Assembly (NCBI RefSeq): GCF_006516965.1
Contig: NZ_VHLH01000027.1
Location: 1-64,000 of the forward strand
Source of the DNA: Pararhizobium mangrovi
GTDB taxonomy: Bacteria > Pseudomonadota > Alphaproteobacteria > Rhizobiales > Rhizobiaceae
DNA length: 64,000 nucleotides
Reading direction: 5' to 3'
The notes under the pieces are model-generated. The model saw only the letters and a program-made list of their open reading frames with translations, was not told the DNA's origin and did no database searches. Below, piece by piece: positions 8,302-18,054 of this stretch. The position numbers were made by a program, and so were the translations under genes. Positions within the stretch are counted from its first letter, which is position 1. Each line of letters begins with the position of its first letter.

Positions 8302-9296
8302 GACCGTTTCGCGGCGGCGGCCTCTTCGGAGTTCGCATCCGCGGGCGCCGGGATCGCACGCTTCGCGACCTCCTCGATCGCCGAGATCGCGACGTCCGTC
8401 GCGGCATAGTCTGGCTTGTGGCCGACACCTTCCAGCCAGACGAGCCGTGATCCCGCAATGTCGCGCGCGAGCCCTCGCGAATGCAGGTCGGGCAGCACCA
8501 CGCCGTCCCGATCGCCGGTGACGATGGTCGTCGGCGCAGTGATCGTCGGATAGCACGGCGCGGTCTCGACGATGTGGGCGTGCAGGAAGGCGAGATCGCG
8601 GGCATTGCTTCGAAAGGCCGACGGTCGCAGCACCAGCGCCGCGCCGGTTTCGGCGTAGGAGTCCGGCATTTCGTTCGGCTGGAAGACGCAGGCCGTCCCC
8701 GCCTTTACGCGGGAGAGACCTGCCGGCATCGCGACGAGATGGGCAAAGAGCCGGCCGGCAATGGGCCGCGCCGCGAGCGTATTGTACCAGGCGACACCGC
8801 CCGGCCAGGGGTGGGTGGCCGGTGCGAGAAACACCAGACCGAGGGTCTTTTCCGGTGCGACGAGCGCGAAATTGACCGCGATCGCCGAGCCGAGCGAGTG
8901 GCCGACGATGATCGCCCGCTCGATCCCGAGGCGTTCGAGCAGGGTGGCGATCGCTCGAGCCTGTCCGTCCGGACGATCGTTCCCCGGTCCGCCGCGGTCG
9001 GAATAGCCATGGCCGGGCCGGTCGACGAACACCATCTCGGCACGCCCTTCCAAAGGTTTTCGAAAGGCCTGCATCTGGTCGCGCAGATTGCCGCTGGCGC
9101 CGTGAATGAAGACGAGGGCGGGCAGGTCCGCAGTTTCCGGCCGCGTCACGTGGACGGCGTGCAGGGCAAAGCCGCCGACATCGAAGCGCGCGCCGAGCGG
9201 TGGAAAGCGCGCCTCGATGCGCCGCGTCTGCACGGCCGTGAACAGCGCGACGACGGCGGCAAGCGCGCAGATGCCAAGAAGGAAGGAAGAGATCAC
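8268..9296 (-). CDS. Alpha/beta hydrolase, membrane-anchored
   Basis: A 342-residue alpha/beta hydrolase with an N-terminal membrane segment (FLLGICALAAVVALFTAV). The oxyanion motif is FIHGASGN, the nucleophile elbow GHSLGSA holds the catalytic Ser, the acid is likely Asp in TGDRDGVVLP and the His lies in GVGHKPDY. The substrate is unknown. The start is a GTG with no strong ribosome-binding site. Its 3' end extends 34 bases into the convergent pyk gene, and it follows the TPR gene in the same direction. Confidence 0.78.
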   Translation of the reverse strand: MISSFLLGICALAAVVALFTAVQTRRIEARFPPLGARFDVGGFALHAVHVTRPETADLPALVFIHGASGNLRDQMQAFRKPLEGRAEMVFVDRPGHGYSDRGGPGNDRPDGQARAIATLLERLGIERAIIVGHSLGSAIAVNFALVAPEKTLGLVFLAPATHPWPGGVAWYNTLAARPIAGRLFAHLVAMPAGLSRVKAGTACVFQPNEMPDSYAETGAALVLRPSAFRSNARDLAFLHAHIVETAPCYPTITAPTTIVTGDRDGVVLPDLHSRGLARDIAGSRLVWLEGVGHKPDYAATDVAISAIEEVAKRAIPAPADANSEEAAAAKRSQIPVSPSEPI

Positions 9297-9372
9297 GGCA
9301 TCAGCGGATTTGGAGATGATGGATCAAGACGCCGGGCTGGAAAGCGGACGTCTTCGTCGAAAGCCACGCGCT

Positions 9373-10020
9373 TCAGATGTTGTTTCCGGCAAGGGTGTCG
9401 GCAATCTTGGCGAGGCGGTCCTGTGCCTCGCGGTCGGCCGGATAGACGGCGAGCACGCGCTGCAGCGCCTTCATCGCCAGTTCGTCGTCGCCGATCGCCT
9501 TGAAGATCCCGGCCATACCGGCGAGCGCCCCAAAATGGCGGGGTTCGAGAGAAAGCACATGGTCGATATCGGCCATCGACTTGGCGTAGTCGGTCATCAG
9601 GAAATGGACCACGGCACGCTGGTTCCAGCCCTCCGGGTAGTCCGGCTCCAGCACAAGAACCTGGTCGAGAAGGTCGAGCGCGGTGACGTAGTCCTTCTTG
9701 TCGCGCGCCGTTGCCGCCCACTTCATGAGCTGGTCGACGGTGTCGCTGCCCGATTCCTGCCAGATGTTCGAAATGGCGTTCGCGGTCTGGGCGGCCACGG
9801 TCGGGTCGCTTTCGCGCTTGAGGCGGTGGAAAAGGCGATCGAGCCTGGCGGAGCGATCTTCGGTTTCTTCCCCATCCTCCCCGGTCGTCATGGTGTCGGG
9901 CGTCGACTGTCGGGCCGAACTGCCGGTCTGCGCGCCGGCAGACACGACGAAGCGCTCGCCCGAACCGAAGGTAAGAGCGAACGCGAAAAGGCAGACCGCG
10001 AAGATGGACAGACGACGCAT
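9373..10020 (-). CDS. Secreted TPR-repeat protein
   Basis: A protein of about 215 residues with an N-terminal signal sequence (RRLSIFAVCLFAFALTFG) and tetratricopeptide repeats in the C-terminal two thirds (DYVTALDLLDQVLVLEPDYPEGW and DYAKSMADIDHVLSLEPRHF style units). TPR proteins mediate protein contacts; here it is predicted to be periplasmic. An alternative ATG three codons upstream (10029) cannot be excluded. Confidence 0.78.
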   Translation of the reverse strand: MRRLSIFAVCLFAFALTFGSGERFVVSAGAQTGSSARQSTPDTMTTGEDGEETEDRSARLDRLFHRLKRESDPTVAAQTANAISNIWQESGSDTVDQLMKWAATARDKKDYVTALDLLDQVLVLEPDYPEGWNQRAVVHFLMTDYAKSMADIDHVLSLEPRHFGALAGMAGIFKAIGDDELAMKALQRVLAVYPADREAQDRLAKIADTLAGNNI

Positions 10021-10131
10021 GGCCGCCATGGTAGCTCGCCGGCGGCGAAGATCAATCCCGCAGTCGGCGCGCTGACTGCATCGTGAGCGCTGAGCACGGG
10101 GCCTGAGCGCCAACGACACGGGCCGAAGGCT

Positions 10132-10257
10132 TCAGCCCTGGCGTGCCTTGAAGCGCGGATTGTTCTTGTTGATGATGTAGACGCGACCCTTGCGGCGCAC
10201 GAGACGGTTCTCGCGGTGGCGGGCCTTGAGCGACTTGAGCGAGTTCTTGATCTTCAT
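10132..10257 (-). CDS. rpmJ: 50S ribosomal protein L36
   Basis: A 41-residue basic protein ([20 protein letters not shown] then [20 protein letters not shown]) that matches the long, cysteine-free form of ribosomal protein L36. The lack of Cys residues marks the zinc-independent paralogue common in alphaproteobacteria. It is too short to be secure on length alone, but the sequence is highly characteristic. Confidence 0.93.
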   Translation of the reverse strand: MKIKNSLKSLKARHRENRLVRRKGRVYIINKNNPRFKARQG

Positions 10258-10496
10258 CGGCTTCAACCGCTTCGGAAAGGGGCGGCCGGAACGGGCCGGC
10301 GCCGGAACAAAACAAAGCGCGCCCGAGGACGCGCTCAATGATGAAGGGCGTCTACCGCGCCCAACCTCGCGTGTCAACGTTCGAGCTTCCGCGAAATAGG
10401 TCACGATCCGATGCGGCCGGCTTGACGCGCATGCGGAATTGGCGTGTGTTCGCCGCGTCCTGCCGTTCCGGCGATCCAGTGCGCGACGATCCTTTC

Positions 10497-11399
10497 ATGC
10501 CCCGTTCTTTCGAAAACGCCGCCGCTGGTGCGAGCGGCGATGTCCTCGCCCGTTTCGCGCCGTCGATCTTCCTCGTCCTGTGGGCGTCGGGGTTCGGCTT
10601 CGCCAAGCTCGGTCTCGCCCACGCGCAGCCGCTGACCTTCCTTGCGCTGCGATTCGGCATCATCTTCGTGCTGTTCCTGCCGATCTTCGCAGTGCTTCGC
10701 CCCCCGGCACCCGTTCGCCGGATCGACTGGCTGCACCTTTGCGTCGGCGGGTTTCTCCTGCAAACGGTCTATTTCGGGCTCGCCTATGCGGGCATGAACC
10801 ACGGCGTTTCGGCGGGTGTCGCGGCGTTGATCGTCTCGATGCAGCCACTCGTCGTCGCCGCCGCCGCGCCGCTGACGACCGGCGAGCGGGTCGGCAAGGC
10901 GAAATGGGCGGGGCTTCTCGTGGGCGCGACCGGGTGCGCTGTGGTGATCGTCGGCCGGGCCTCGCTCGATGCCTCCATCGATCTCGGGCTCGCGCTTTGC
11001 GTCGCGTCCGCGCTCGGCATGGCCGCGGCGACGCTCTACCAGAAGTGCTTTGCCGTCACCGCGCATCCGGTGACGGTCAATCTGGTGCATTACGGCGTCG
11101 GGCTCTTCACCGTCGGGCCGCTGGCGTTGCTCGTCGAATCGAACCACGTGACGTGGACGGGAGAGTTCGCCTTCGCGCTCGGCTGGCTCGTCTTCGCCAA
11201 CTCGCTTCTGGCCGTGTCGCTGCTTCTCTTCATGATCCGGCGCAGCGAAGCCTCGCGCGTCTCCGCGCTGTTCTTCCTCGTCCCCCCGGTCGCCGCGGCC
11301 TTCGGGTGGCTCGTCCTCGGCGAACGGCTCGGTGTCACCGGACTGGCCGGCATGGCCGTTGCGGTGGCGGGCGTCGCGATCGTCGCCCGGGCGCGATGA
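10497..11399 (+). CDS. EamA/DMT-family transporter
   Basis: A 300-residue integral membrane protein with about ten hydrophobic segments in two halves, the architecture of the EamA (drug/metabolite) transporter family. The first repeat begins FLVLWASGFGFAKLGL and the second after about residue 160 (GLALCVASALGMAAATLYQK). Such proteins export amino acids, metabolites or drugs; the substrate cannot be told. It converges on purK with a 10-bp gap. Confidence 0.85.
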   Translation: MPRSFENAAAGASGDVLARFAPSIFLVLWASGFGFAKLGLAHAQPLTFLALRFGIIFVLFLPIFAVLRPPAPVRRIDWLHLCVGGFLLQTVYFGLAYAGMNHGVSAGVAALIVSMQPLVVAAAAPLTTGERVGKAKWAGLLVGATGCAVVIVGRASLDASIDLGLALCVASALGMAAATLYQKCFAVTAHPVTVNLVHYGVGLFTVGPLALLVESNHVTWTGEFAFALGWLVFANSLLAVSLLLFMIRRSEASRVSALFFLVPPVAAAFGWLVLGERLGVTGLAGMAVAVAGVAIVARAR

Positions 11400-11409
11400 G
11401 CGCCGGCGT

Positions 11410-12498
11410 TCAGTTCCGCTTGCCGGCGCCGCCGAGCCACGTCACGTGGCCCATCTTGCGCCCGGCACGCGCCGTTTCCTTGCCGTAGAGATGGACGAAG
11501 GCGTTCGGCTCTCGCGCAAGTGCGGGCAGCCGTTCGACCTCGTCGCCGAGCAGGTTTTCCATCGTGCAGTCGCTATGGCGCATCGGGGCTGCGAGCGGCA
11601 GGCCGGCAACGGCACGCATGTGCATCTCGAACTGCGAGACGACGCAGGCGGCTTCCGTCCAGTGGCCTGAATTATGAACCCGTGGCGCGATCTCGTTGGC
11701 GATCACCGTCCCGTCGTCGAGGACGAAGAACTCGACGCCGATCACCCCGACATAGTCGAGCGCTTCGAGAATGCTTTCGGCTGCCGTGATAGCGTTCTTC
11801 CGCGTTTCAGCATCGATCGCCGCCGGTACGACCGAGCGTCGCAGGATGCCGTTTTCGTGGACGTTTTCCGCCGGTTCGTAGGCGACCGTTTCGCCGTCCC
11901 GTCCGCGTGCGGCGATGACGGAGATTTCACGTGCGAAGGTGACGGTCTCCTCGAGGATGAGCGGGACGCCGCCCATCGCCTCGAACACGCCGTGCGGCGA
12001 ATCGTCGGGTCCGGCGAAGCGGCGTTGTCCCTTGCCGTCGTAGCCCATGCGCCTGGTCTTGAGGATGCCGCGTCCGGCGAATGCCGAGAGGGCGGCTTCG
12101 AGCCCGGTCTGGTCGTCGACCGCTTCGAAACGCGCCGTCGCGATACCGCAGCGGGCAAGGAAACGCTTTTCCGTCAGGCGGTCCTGCGCGGCTTCGAGTG
12201 CGGCGGGCGGCGGGAAGACGGGCTTGCGCGCGGCGAGGCGTTCGGCTGCTGCGACCGGCACGTTCTCGAATTCGTAGGTGACGACCTCCGTCGCATCGGC
12301 GAGTTCGTCGAGTGCGGCCGGATCGTCGTATGCGGCGACGATCTGACGATAGGCCACTTCGCCGGCCGGCGAATCGGCCGCCGGATCGAGAACGACGACC
12401 CGGTAGTCGAGCCGGGCAGCGGCCATGGCGAGCATGCGGCCGAGCTGGCCGCCGCCGACGATGCCGATGGCGGAGCGGCGGGGAAGGGGGACGCTCAC
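11410..12498 (-). CDS. purK: N5-carboxyaminoimidazole ribonucleotide synthase
   Basis: A 362-residue ATP-grasp enzyme that carboxylates aminoimidazole ribonucleotide with ATP and bicarbonate in purine synthesis. [16 protein letters not shown] opens the protein; ATP-grasp features include [15 protein letters not shown] near residue 150 and [14 protein letters not shown] near 268, followed by the [10 protein letters not shown] signature. It starts with GTG and overlaps the end of purE (GTGA), so the two pathway partners are coupled. Confidence 0.94.
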   Translation of the reverse strand: MSVPLPRRSAIGIVGGGQLGRMLAMAAARLDYRVVVLDPAADSPAGEVAYRQIVAAYDDPAALDELADATEVVTYEFENVPVAAAERLAARKPVFPPPAALEAAQDRLTEKRFLARCGIATARFEAVDDQTGLEAALSAFAGRGILKTRRMGYDGKGQRRFAGPDDSPHGVFEAMGGVPLILEETVTFAREISVIAARGRDGETVAYEPAENVHENGILRRSVVPAAIDAETRKNAITAAESILEALDYVGVIGVEFFVLDDGTVIANEIAPRVHNSGHWTEAACVVSQFEMHMRAVAGLPLAAPMRHSDCTMENLLGDEVERLPALAREPNAFVHLYGKETARAGRKMGHVTWLGGAGKRN

Positions 12499-13001
12499 GC
12501 GGGGTCCTCGTCGGTCGGGCGCTCGGCGACGCTTTCACTTTGCGCCGCGCGCCACGCGTCGAGCCTGGCAGCGAGCGCGGTATCGGAAAGGGCAAGCACC
12601 GCGGCTGCGAGCAGCGCCGCGTTGACGGCTCCCGCGCGGCCGATCGCCAGCGTGCCAACCGGCACGCCGGCCGGCATCTGCACGATGGAAAGCAGGCTGT
12701 CCTGGCCCGAAAGCGCCTTCGACTGCACGGGCACGCCGAAGACCGGCAGCGGCGTCATCGCGGCGATCATTCCGGGCAGGTGCGCTGCTCCGCCCGCACC
12801 GGCGATGACGACCCGAAAGCCTTCGCCGCGCGCGCCCTTGGCGAATTCGGCGAGCCTTTCCGGCGTGCGATGGGCCGAGACGATTCGCGCTTCATGGTCG
12901 ATGCCGAGCGCTTCCAGCGTGTCGGCCGCGTGGCGCATCGTCGCCCAATCGGACTGGCTGCCCATGACGACAGCCACGCGTGGTCTTGCGGTTTCGCTCA
13001 C
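12495..13001 (-). CDS. purE: N5-carboxyaminoimidazole ribonucleotide mutase
   Basis: A 168-residue class I PurE that converts the PurK product N5-CAIR to CAIR. Family motifs are [10 protein letters not shown] (residues 13-22), the active-site SAHRTPERL near 42 and [10 protein letters not shown] near 70. The GTG at 13001 gives the expected N-terminus ([18 protein letters not shown]). It forms a translationally coupled pair with purK and sits 14 bp after a DUF465 gene. Confidence 0.94.
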   Translation of the reverse strand: MSETARPRVAVVMGSQSDWATMRHAADTLEALGIDHEARIVSAHRTPERLAEFAKGARGEGFRVVIAGAGGAAHLPGMIAAMTPLPVFGVPVQSKALSGQDSLLSIVQMPAGVPVGTLAIGRAGAVNAALLAAAVLALSDTALAARLDAWRAAQSESVAERPTDEDPA

Positions 13002-13015
13002 GCTCGCGCGCTCCC

Positions 13016-13219
13016 TCAGGCGATGATGTCGGGGATGATCTGGTCTTCGAGACGCGAGATCTCGTCCTTGATCGTCAGCTTCTTCTTCTTCATGCGCTGG
13101 ATGCGCAAGGGTTCGCAGCTCGTGGCGATCATCGCCTCGATCGCGACGTCGTAGTCGGCATGCTCCTGGCGCAGCCGCGCCACCCTCAGCCGTAGATCGG
13201 CCTGTTCCTGTTCCGACAT
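13016..13219 (-). CDS. DUF465 (YdcH-like) protein
   Basis: A 67-residue helical, highly charged protein ending in the DUF465 pattern [20 protein letters not shown]. Function is unknown; proteins of this family are short coiled-coil-like. It is upstream of purE on the same strand and divergent from a second DUF465 gene at 13438. Confidence 0.85.
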   Translation of the reverse strand: MSEQEQADLRLRVARLRQEHADYDVAIEAMIATSCEPLRIQRMKKKKLTIKDEISRLEDQIIPDIIA

Positions 13220-13437
13220 CCCGGTGTCCCTGCCGTCCCCGAACGCCGCGATCCCCGGATGAAGGGCGGCGTCCTTCGATGGGGGCTCCTACCATATCTT
13301 GCCACGTAACGGGAAGTTACTCCGGTCCGGCCAGAAAGAGCTTCGACAGCGGGCTGGAACCGTGGCAACATCTTCCGGTCGCCATTCCAAAGGCGGCGAC
13401 ATGGAAATGGAAAAGCACCAGAAGAAGGGAGTTGTCC

Positions 13438-13611
13438 ATGACCATCGAAGCTCATCTCGCATCGCTCCAGCAAAAGCACGTCGCCCTCGAAGAGGAACTG
13501 CACATGGCCATGCAGCACGCCTCGAGCGGCGACGACCGGATCGCGGACATCAAGCGCCGCAAACTGGCACTCAAGGACGAGATCGAGCGATTGAAGTCCA
13601 CCCGCCACTGA
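13438..13611 (+). CDS. DUF465 (YdcH-like) protein, second copy
   Basis: A 57-residue protein (MTIEAHLASLQQKHVALEEE, ending IKRRKLALKDEIERLKSTRH) with the DUF465 core KRRKLALKDEIERLK. GAAGGGAG precedes the ATG. It is a diverged paralogue of the 67-residue protein encoded on the opposite strand about 220 bp away; head-to-head DUF465 genes recur in Rhizobiales. Confidence 0.85.
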   Translation: MTIEAHLASLQQKHVALEEELHMAMQHASSGDDRIADIKRRKLALKDEIERLKSTRH

Positions 13612-13711
13612 GGGCGCCAGCGCGCCGTCGATCGGGTTCTCCCCATACGCATCGTCGAGGCCGCGGGTGACGAGGCTCGCGGTCGATTTCGACCGGACCG
13701 ATCCATCGCCG

Positions 13712-14109
13712 ATGTTCAGCCATATCTGCTCGGCGCGCGCGATCTCGCGCGCATGGTCGCCTTCTACGACGCCGTACTCGCCCCGTCGGACCTGAAGCGG
13801 CGCGAATCGGTCGAGGCGGCCGGCCCGGCGGGGGTGATCTGGTACATGGAGGGCAAGCGCTGCCCGCAGTTCGCCATACGCGCGCCGTTCGATGGCGAGG
13901 CGGCGCGGGCAGGCAACGGCGTTCAGGTGAGTTTTGCCGTATCTGACGGGCACGCCGTCGAGGCCTGCTGGCGCGCAGCACTCGACGCGGGCGGGACCGA
14001 CGAAGGCGAACCCGGCATCCGGGTTCGTTACGCGCCGGACTTCTTCGCCGCCTATTGCCGCGACCCGGAAGGCAACAAATTGTGTTTCGTCCACGCCGAG
14101 GGGCTTTGA
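13712..14109 (+). pseudogene. VOC (glyoxalase-like) gene with a 1-nt frameshift near its start
   Basis: From 13753 an open frame encodes a VOC-family protein (MVAFYDAVLAPSDLKR to YCRDPEGNKLCFVHAE). VOC proteins of this kind normally begin with a strand such as MFSHI..G.RDLARMVAFYDAVL. That strand is present, but ATGTTCAGCCATATCTG at 13712 is in another frame and joins the rest only if one base is added at about 13727-13730 (reading LGARDLARMVAF). The first beta strand, needed for the fold, is therefore out of frame. Either a real 1-base deletion inactivated the gene or the sequence has an error. No start codon in the downstream frame lies upstream of 13753. Function would be a small-molecule dioxygenase or lyase. 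Confidence 0.75.
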
Positions 14110-14226
14110 CGAAAGGGCGTCTTCCGGTCTTACTTGCCCCATGAATCATGCGGGGTCGCCGGATCGTCGGCGGTTCTTCCGTCCGGCATCCGCCGGGCGG
14201 CCGCACCATTTCGGAAAGGATCGACG

Positions 14227-15126
14227 ATGGTAGCCGTTATCGGAGCCGGCGGGATCGGCAGTTACCTCGCGGCCATGCTCGCCGATGCGGGGCAGGACGT
14301 GACGATGTGCGTGCGTACGCCCTTTGAAACCCTCGAACTGGAAGTGGATGGCGAGACGCGCACGCTTCCCGTCACGATCGCCACCGAACCCGAAGCGGTA
14401 GCCGAAGAGGATTGGGTCGTTCTCGCCACGAAGGCGCAGGATACCGCCAGTGCCAAGGCCTGGCTCGATCGCCTCGCCGGCGCCAACACCACGATTCTCG
14501 TCGCGCAGAACGGCATCGAGCACGAGGAACGCGTGGCACCGATTGCAGGCAAGGCGCGGATCCTGCCGGCCATCGTCTATATCGCCGTCGAGCGGACCGA
14601 GCCCGGCCACGTCGTCCATCACGGTTCGAGCCGGATGATCGTGCCGGAATGCCGGAAGGCTGCCGAAGCGGAGACACTCTTCGCGGGCTCGGCGCTCGAG
14701 TTGACGCGCAGCGGGGATTTCCGCACCGATGCGTGGAAGAAGCTGATCGCCAACATCGCCGCCAACCCGATCACGGCGCTGACGATGCGCCGGCTCGACG
14801 TCTTTCACGAAAAACAGGTGGTGGATCTCGCCCGTTCGCTGCTGCGCGAAGCGGTGCTCGTCGGTCGCTGCGAGGGCGCGGAAATCGGCGAGGCCGATGT
14901 CGAGCAGGTGCTTTCGGTCTACGATGGCATGACCGGCGAAGGCGGAAGCTCGATGCTCTACGACCGGCTTTCGGGCCGCTCGCTGGAGCACGACCACCTG
15001 ACCGGCGCCGTGCTTCGCGCCGGCGAACGGCATTCCATCGCGACGCCGCTCAACACGGCGATCTACGCGCTCGTTGATGCGCTGGACCGCTCGTCGCTGC
15101 GCCGTTCGGAAGCCGAGCACGGGTAG
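14227..15126 (+). CDS. 2-dehydropantoate 2-reductase family protein
   Basis: A 299-residue ApbA/PanE-family NADPH-dependent reductase. The Rossmann motif GAGGIGSYLA is at residues 6-15, and the C-terminal helical domain contains DAWKKLIANIAANPITAL near 172, with the Lys and Asn expected in the active site. The family makes pantoate for coenzyme A synthesis, but many members act on other 2-keto acids and no pan genes are adjacent. A strong GGAAAGGA precedes the ATG. Confidence 0.85.
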   Translation: MVAVIGAGGIGSYLAAMLADAGQDVTMCVRTPFETLELEVDGETRTLPVTIATEPEAVAEEDWVVLATKAQDTASAKAWLDRLAGANTTILVAQNGIEHEERVAPIAGKARILPAIVYIAVERTEPGHVVHHGSSRMIVPECRKAAEAETLFAGSALELTRSGDFRTDAWKKLIANIAANPITALTMRRLDVFHEKQVVDLARSLLREAVLVGRCEGAEIGEADVEQVLSVYDGMTGEGGSSMLYDRLSGRSLEHDHLTGAVLRAGERHSIATPLNTAIYALVDALDRSSLRRSEAEHG

Positions 15127-15190
15127 GGGCCGCGCTTCTGCCAGGCCTTACCCGCGCCGATTCCGGAATTGCATGGCCCGAAGCCGCCGA

Positions 15191-17275
15191 TCAGGCCTTG
15201 CCGGCGATCTTCAGCGCGAAGGCATATTCGTAGGCGATTTCCTCCAGACGGTGGAAACGGCCGGACGCGCCGCCGTGACCGGCTTCCATGTTCGTCTTCA
15301 GAAGGAAGGTCGCCTCGCTTGTCGAGCGTTCGCGAAGTCGTGCGACCCATTTCGCCGGTTCCCAGTACGTCACGCGCGGATCGGTCAGCCCGGCGAGCGC
15401 GAGGATCGGCGGATAGGCCTTCGCGTCGACATTGTCGTAGGGCGAGTAGCCGGCGATGGTCTCGTAGTCCTCCTGCGAAGCGATGGGATTTCCCCATTCC
15501 GGCCATTCCGGCGGCGTCAGCGGCAGGGTGTCGTCGAGCATGGTGTTGAGCACGTCGACGAACGGCACGGCGGCGATGATGCCGGCGAACTTTTCCGGCG
15601 CCATGTTGGCGACCGCGCCCATGAGCATGCCGCCGGCCGAGCCGCCTTCGGCGATCAGCCGGTCGTGGCGCGTGAAGCCTACTTCGACGAGGTGGTCGGC
15701 GACGGCGACGAAATCGCCGAAGGTGTTCGTCTTGAACTCGCGGCGGCCCTGTTCGTACCAGGCGAAGCCCTTGTCCTTGCCGCCGCGGATGTGGGCGACG
15801 GCATAGACGAAGCCGCGATCGACCAGCGACAGCGCGTTGGTGTTGAAGCTCGCCGGCACGGAAATGCCATAGGCTCCATAACCGTAGAGCAGGCAGGGCG
15901 CCGAGCCGTCGAGCGGCGTGTCGGCGTGGTAGAGCAGGGTGACCGGCACGGTTTCGCCGTCTTCGGCGGGCGCCATGATCCGGCGCGTGACGTAGTTCTG
16001 CGGCTCGTGACCGGAGGGGATTTCCTGCGTCTTCAGGAGCTGGCGCTCGCGCGTGCGCATATCGTAGTCGAAAACCTGCGTCGGTGTCGTCGGCGATGAA
16101 TACGAAAAGCGGATGATGTCCGTGTCGTATTCCATCGAGCCCTGAAGGCCGAGCGAATACGCTTCCTCGTCGAAGGCGATCGCATGCTCTTCGCCGTCGG
16201 CACGCGCGCGCACGACGATGCGGGGCAGGCCGTTCTTGCGCTCGAGGCGCACCAGATAGTCCTTGAAGGCGATGTGGCTGACGATCAGCCGGCCGGGCTC
16301 GTGTGGCACGACGTCCGTCCAGTTCTCCTTTCCGGGCGCGCTCGTCGGAGCCTCGACGATCTTGAAGTCCTTGGCGCCTGCGTCGTTGGTCAGGATGTAG
16401 AAGACGTCGCCACCCTCGGTGAGGTCGTATTCGATGGCACGCTCGCGCGCGGCGACGAGAACCGGTTCCGATTCCGGATGGTCGGCGTGGAGAAGGCGGA
16501 TCTCGGAGGTTTCGTGGTCGTGGATGTCGATGAAGATGAAGTCGTTCAGGCGGCTACCGCCGACCCCCATGAAGAAGCCGGCATCGCGCTCCTCGTAGAC
16601 GAGGCGGTCGTCGGTCGATGACGTTCCGAGCCGGTGGTAGAAGACCTGGGAAGGGCGATGGTTGGCGTCGAGGCGGCTATAGAAGAAGCCTTGCGAATCG
16701 GCCGCCCACTCGCCTCCGCCGCCGGTGTTTTCGACGCGATCGGCAAGATCCTCGCCGTTCGAAAGGTCGCGAACGCCAAGCGTGTAGAATTCCGAGCCCT
16801 TGTCGTCGTAGCCCCACAGAAGCCGGGAATGGTCCGGCGAATGATCCGCACCGCCGAGCTGGAAATAGGCCCGGTCCTTGCCTTCCCGGTCGCCGTCGAG
16901 AAGGACGGTCCGCTCGCCGCCCTCGCGCGGTTGGCGGAAGAATCGCGGATGCTCGGCGCCGGCGATGAAACTCGTGCCGTAGGCATAGGGACCGTCGGGT
17001 GCCGGAACGGAAGAATCGTCTTCCTTGATCCGCCCCCGCATCTCCGAAAAGAGCGTCTTCCTCAGCGCTTCCGTATCCGCCATCTCGCTCGCCTGATAGG
17101 CGTTTTCCGCCTCCAGATGCGCCCGGATCGCGGGCTCCAGCGTCGATGGGTCCTTGAACATGGTCTGCCAGTCCGCCGTGCGCATCCAGGCGTAGTCGTC
17201 CGTACGCGTCACGCCGTGGCGCGTGTCGGTGACGGGCTTCTTTTCGGGGCGGGGGGCGGACGGTCGTTCGGACAT
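15191..17275 (-). CDS. Oligopeptidase B / prolyl oligopeptidase (S9A)
   Basis: A 694-residue serine peptidase of family S9A. The N-terminal beta-propeller spans roughly residues 70-400 and limits access to short peptides. The C-terminal hydrolase domain has the nucleophile in EGGSAGGMLMGAV (near 540), the acid in LTDPRVTYWEP (near 625) and the His in EAGHGGASGR (near 665). The acidic surface near the active site suggests cleavage after basic residues (oligopeptidase B), though prolyl specificity is not excluded. It follows msrB, from which it is separated by a terminator. Confidence 0.88.
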   Translation of the reverse strand: MSERPSAPRPEKKPVTDTRHGVTRTDDYAWMRTADWQTMFKDPSTLEPAIRAHLEAENAYQASEMADTEALRKTLFSEMRGRIKEDDSSVPAPDGPYAYGTSFIAGAEHPRFFRQPREGGERTVLLDGDREGKDRAYFQLGGADHSPDHSRLLWGYDDKGSEFYTLGVRDLSNGEDLADRVENTGGGGEWAADSQGFFYSRLDANHRPSQVFYHRLGTSSTDDRLVYEERDAGFFMGVGGSRLNDFIFIDIHDHETSEIRLLHADHPESEPVLVAARERAIEYDLTEGGDVFYILTNDAGAKDFKIVEAPTSAPGKENWTDVVPHEPGRLIVSHIAFKDYLVRLERKNGLPRIVVRARADGEEHAIAFDEEAYSLGLQGSMEYDTDIIRFSYSSPTTPTQVFDYDMRTRERQLLKTQEIPSGHEPQNYVTRRIMAPAEDGETVPVTLLYHADTPLDGSAPCLLYGYGAYGISVPASFNTNALSLVDRGFVYAVAHIRGGKDKGFAWYEQGRREFKTNTFGDFVAVADHLVEVGFTRHDRLIAEGGSAGGMLMGAVANMAPEKFAGIIAAVPFVDVLNTMLDDTLPLTPPEWPEWGNPIASQEDYETIAGYSPYDNVDAKAYPPILALAGLTDPRVTYWEPAKWVARLRERSTSEATFLLKTNMEAGHGGASGRFHRLEEIAYEYAFALKIAGKA

Positions 17276-17293
17276 GGATCGTGCCTTGACGGG

Positions 17294-17327
17294 ACAAAAG
17301 AAAAGGGCGGCACCTTGCATGCCGCCC
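17294..17327 (-). terminator. Rho-independent terminator of msrB
   Basis: A perfect 8-bp stem, GGGCGGCA/TGCCGCCC (17305-17312 and 17320-17327) with a 7-base loop, is followed on the minus strand by TTTTCTTTTGT. It lies just after the msrB stop. Confidence 0.88.
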
Positions 17328-17352
17328 GCAACGATGGGTGCACTCGTACGCG

Positions 17353-17766
17353 CTAGCGTTCTTCCGGTTCGAAGGTCAGCGCGTGGCCGTTCATGCAGTA
17401 GCGAAGGCCGGTCGGCTGGGGGCCGTCGGGGAAGACGTGACCGAGATGGGCGTCGCAGTCGGCGCAGCGCACCTCGGTCCGCTTCATCAGAAGCGAACGG
17501 TCGGAGTGCTCCGTTACGGCCTCGCCGTCGACCGGCTGCGTGTAGCTCGGCCAACCGGTGCCCGAATCGAACTTCGCGTTGGAGGAAAACAGCGCCTTGC
17601 CGCAGCAAACGCAGTGGTAGACCCCGTCCTCGTGGTTGTCGAGATGCGGGCCGGTGCCCGCCCGCTCGGTTCCGTGGCCACGGGTGACCTTGTACTGCTC
17701 GGGCGTCAGCTGCTCGCGCCACTCGGCGTCGGATTTTTCGACCTTCAGCGTCTTGGTGTCGCTCAT
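17353..17766 (-). CDS. msrB: Peptide-methionine (R)-S-oxide reductase MsrB
   Basis: A 137-residue methionine sulfoxide reductase that repairs the R-epimer of oxidised methionine. The four zinc-binding Cys are in CVCC (near 53-56) and CADC (near 101-104), [10 protein letters not shown] is the substrate-site signature and the catalytic Cys is in [11 protein letters not shown] near the C-terminus. Length and motif order are typical of stand-alone MsrB. Confidence 0.93.
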   Translation of the reverse strand: MSDTKTLKVEKSDAEWREQLTPEQYKVTRGHGTERAGTGPHLDNHEDGVYHCVCCGKALFSSNAKFDSGTGWPSYTQPVDGEAVTEHSDRSLLMKRTEVRCADCDAHLGHVFPDGPQPTGLRYCMNGHALTFEPEER

Positions 17767-18054
17767 GGTTCGTCCTCGAAATGATGGCGTTGCTTCCGAC
17801 ATAGGTATCCGCGGCGCTGCCGGCAATACGCCGAGGCCGCGTTCGAAGGCCGCGGTCCGCCTGCTTCGAACCGCAACGCGAACGAAGATCGACCGCGTCG
17901 AACCGCATGCTCGACCCTGTTCGGCGGCACGGTGCCAGCGGTGTGAACGAGCCGATACGCGTGGAAATCGAGCCACATGGCTTGCTCCTTGCCGACGGGC
18001 TGCCTAAGTGTGGCCGGACCTTGCGCATGAAGCAGCATCGAGACCGGAGGGACG

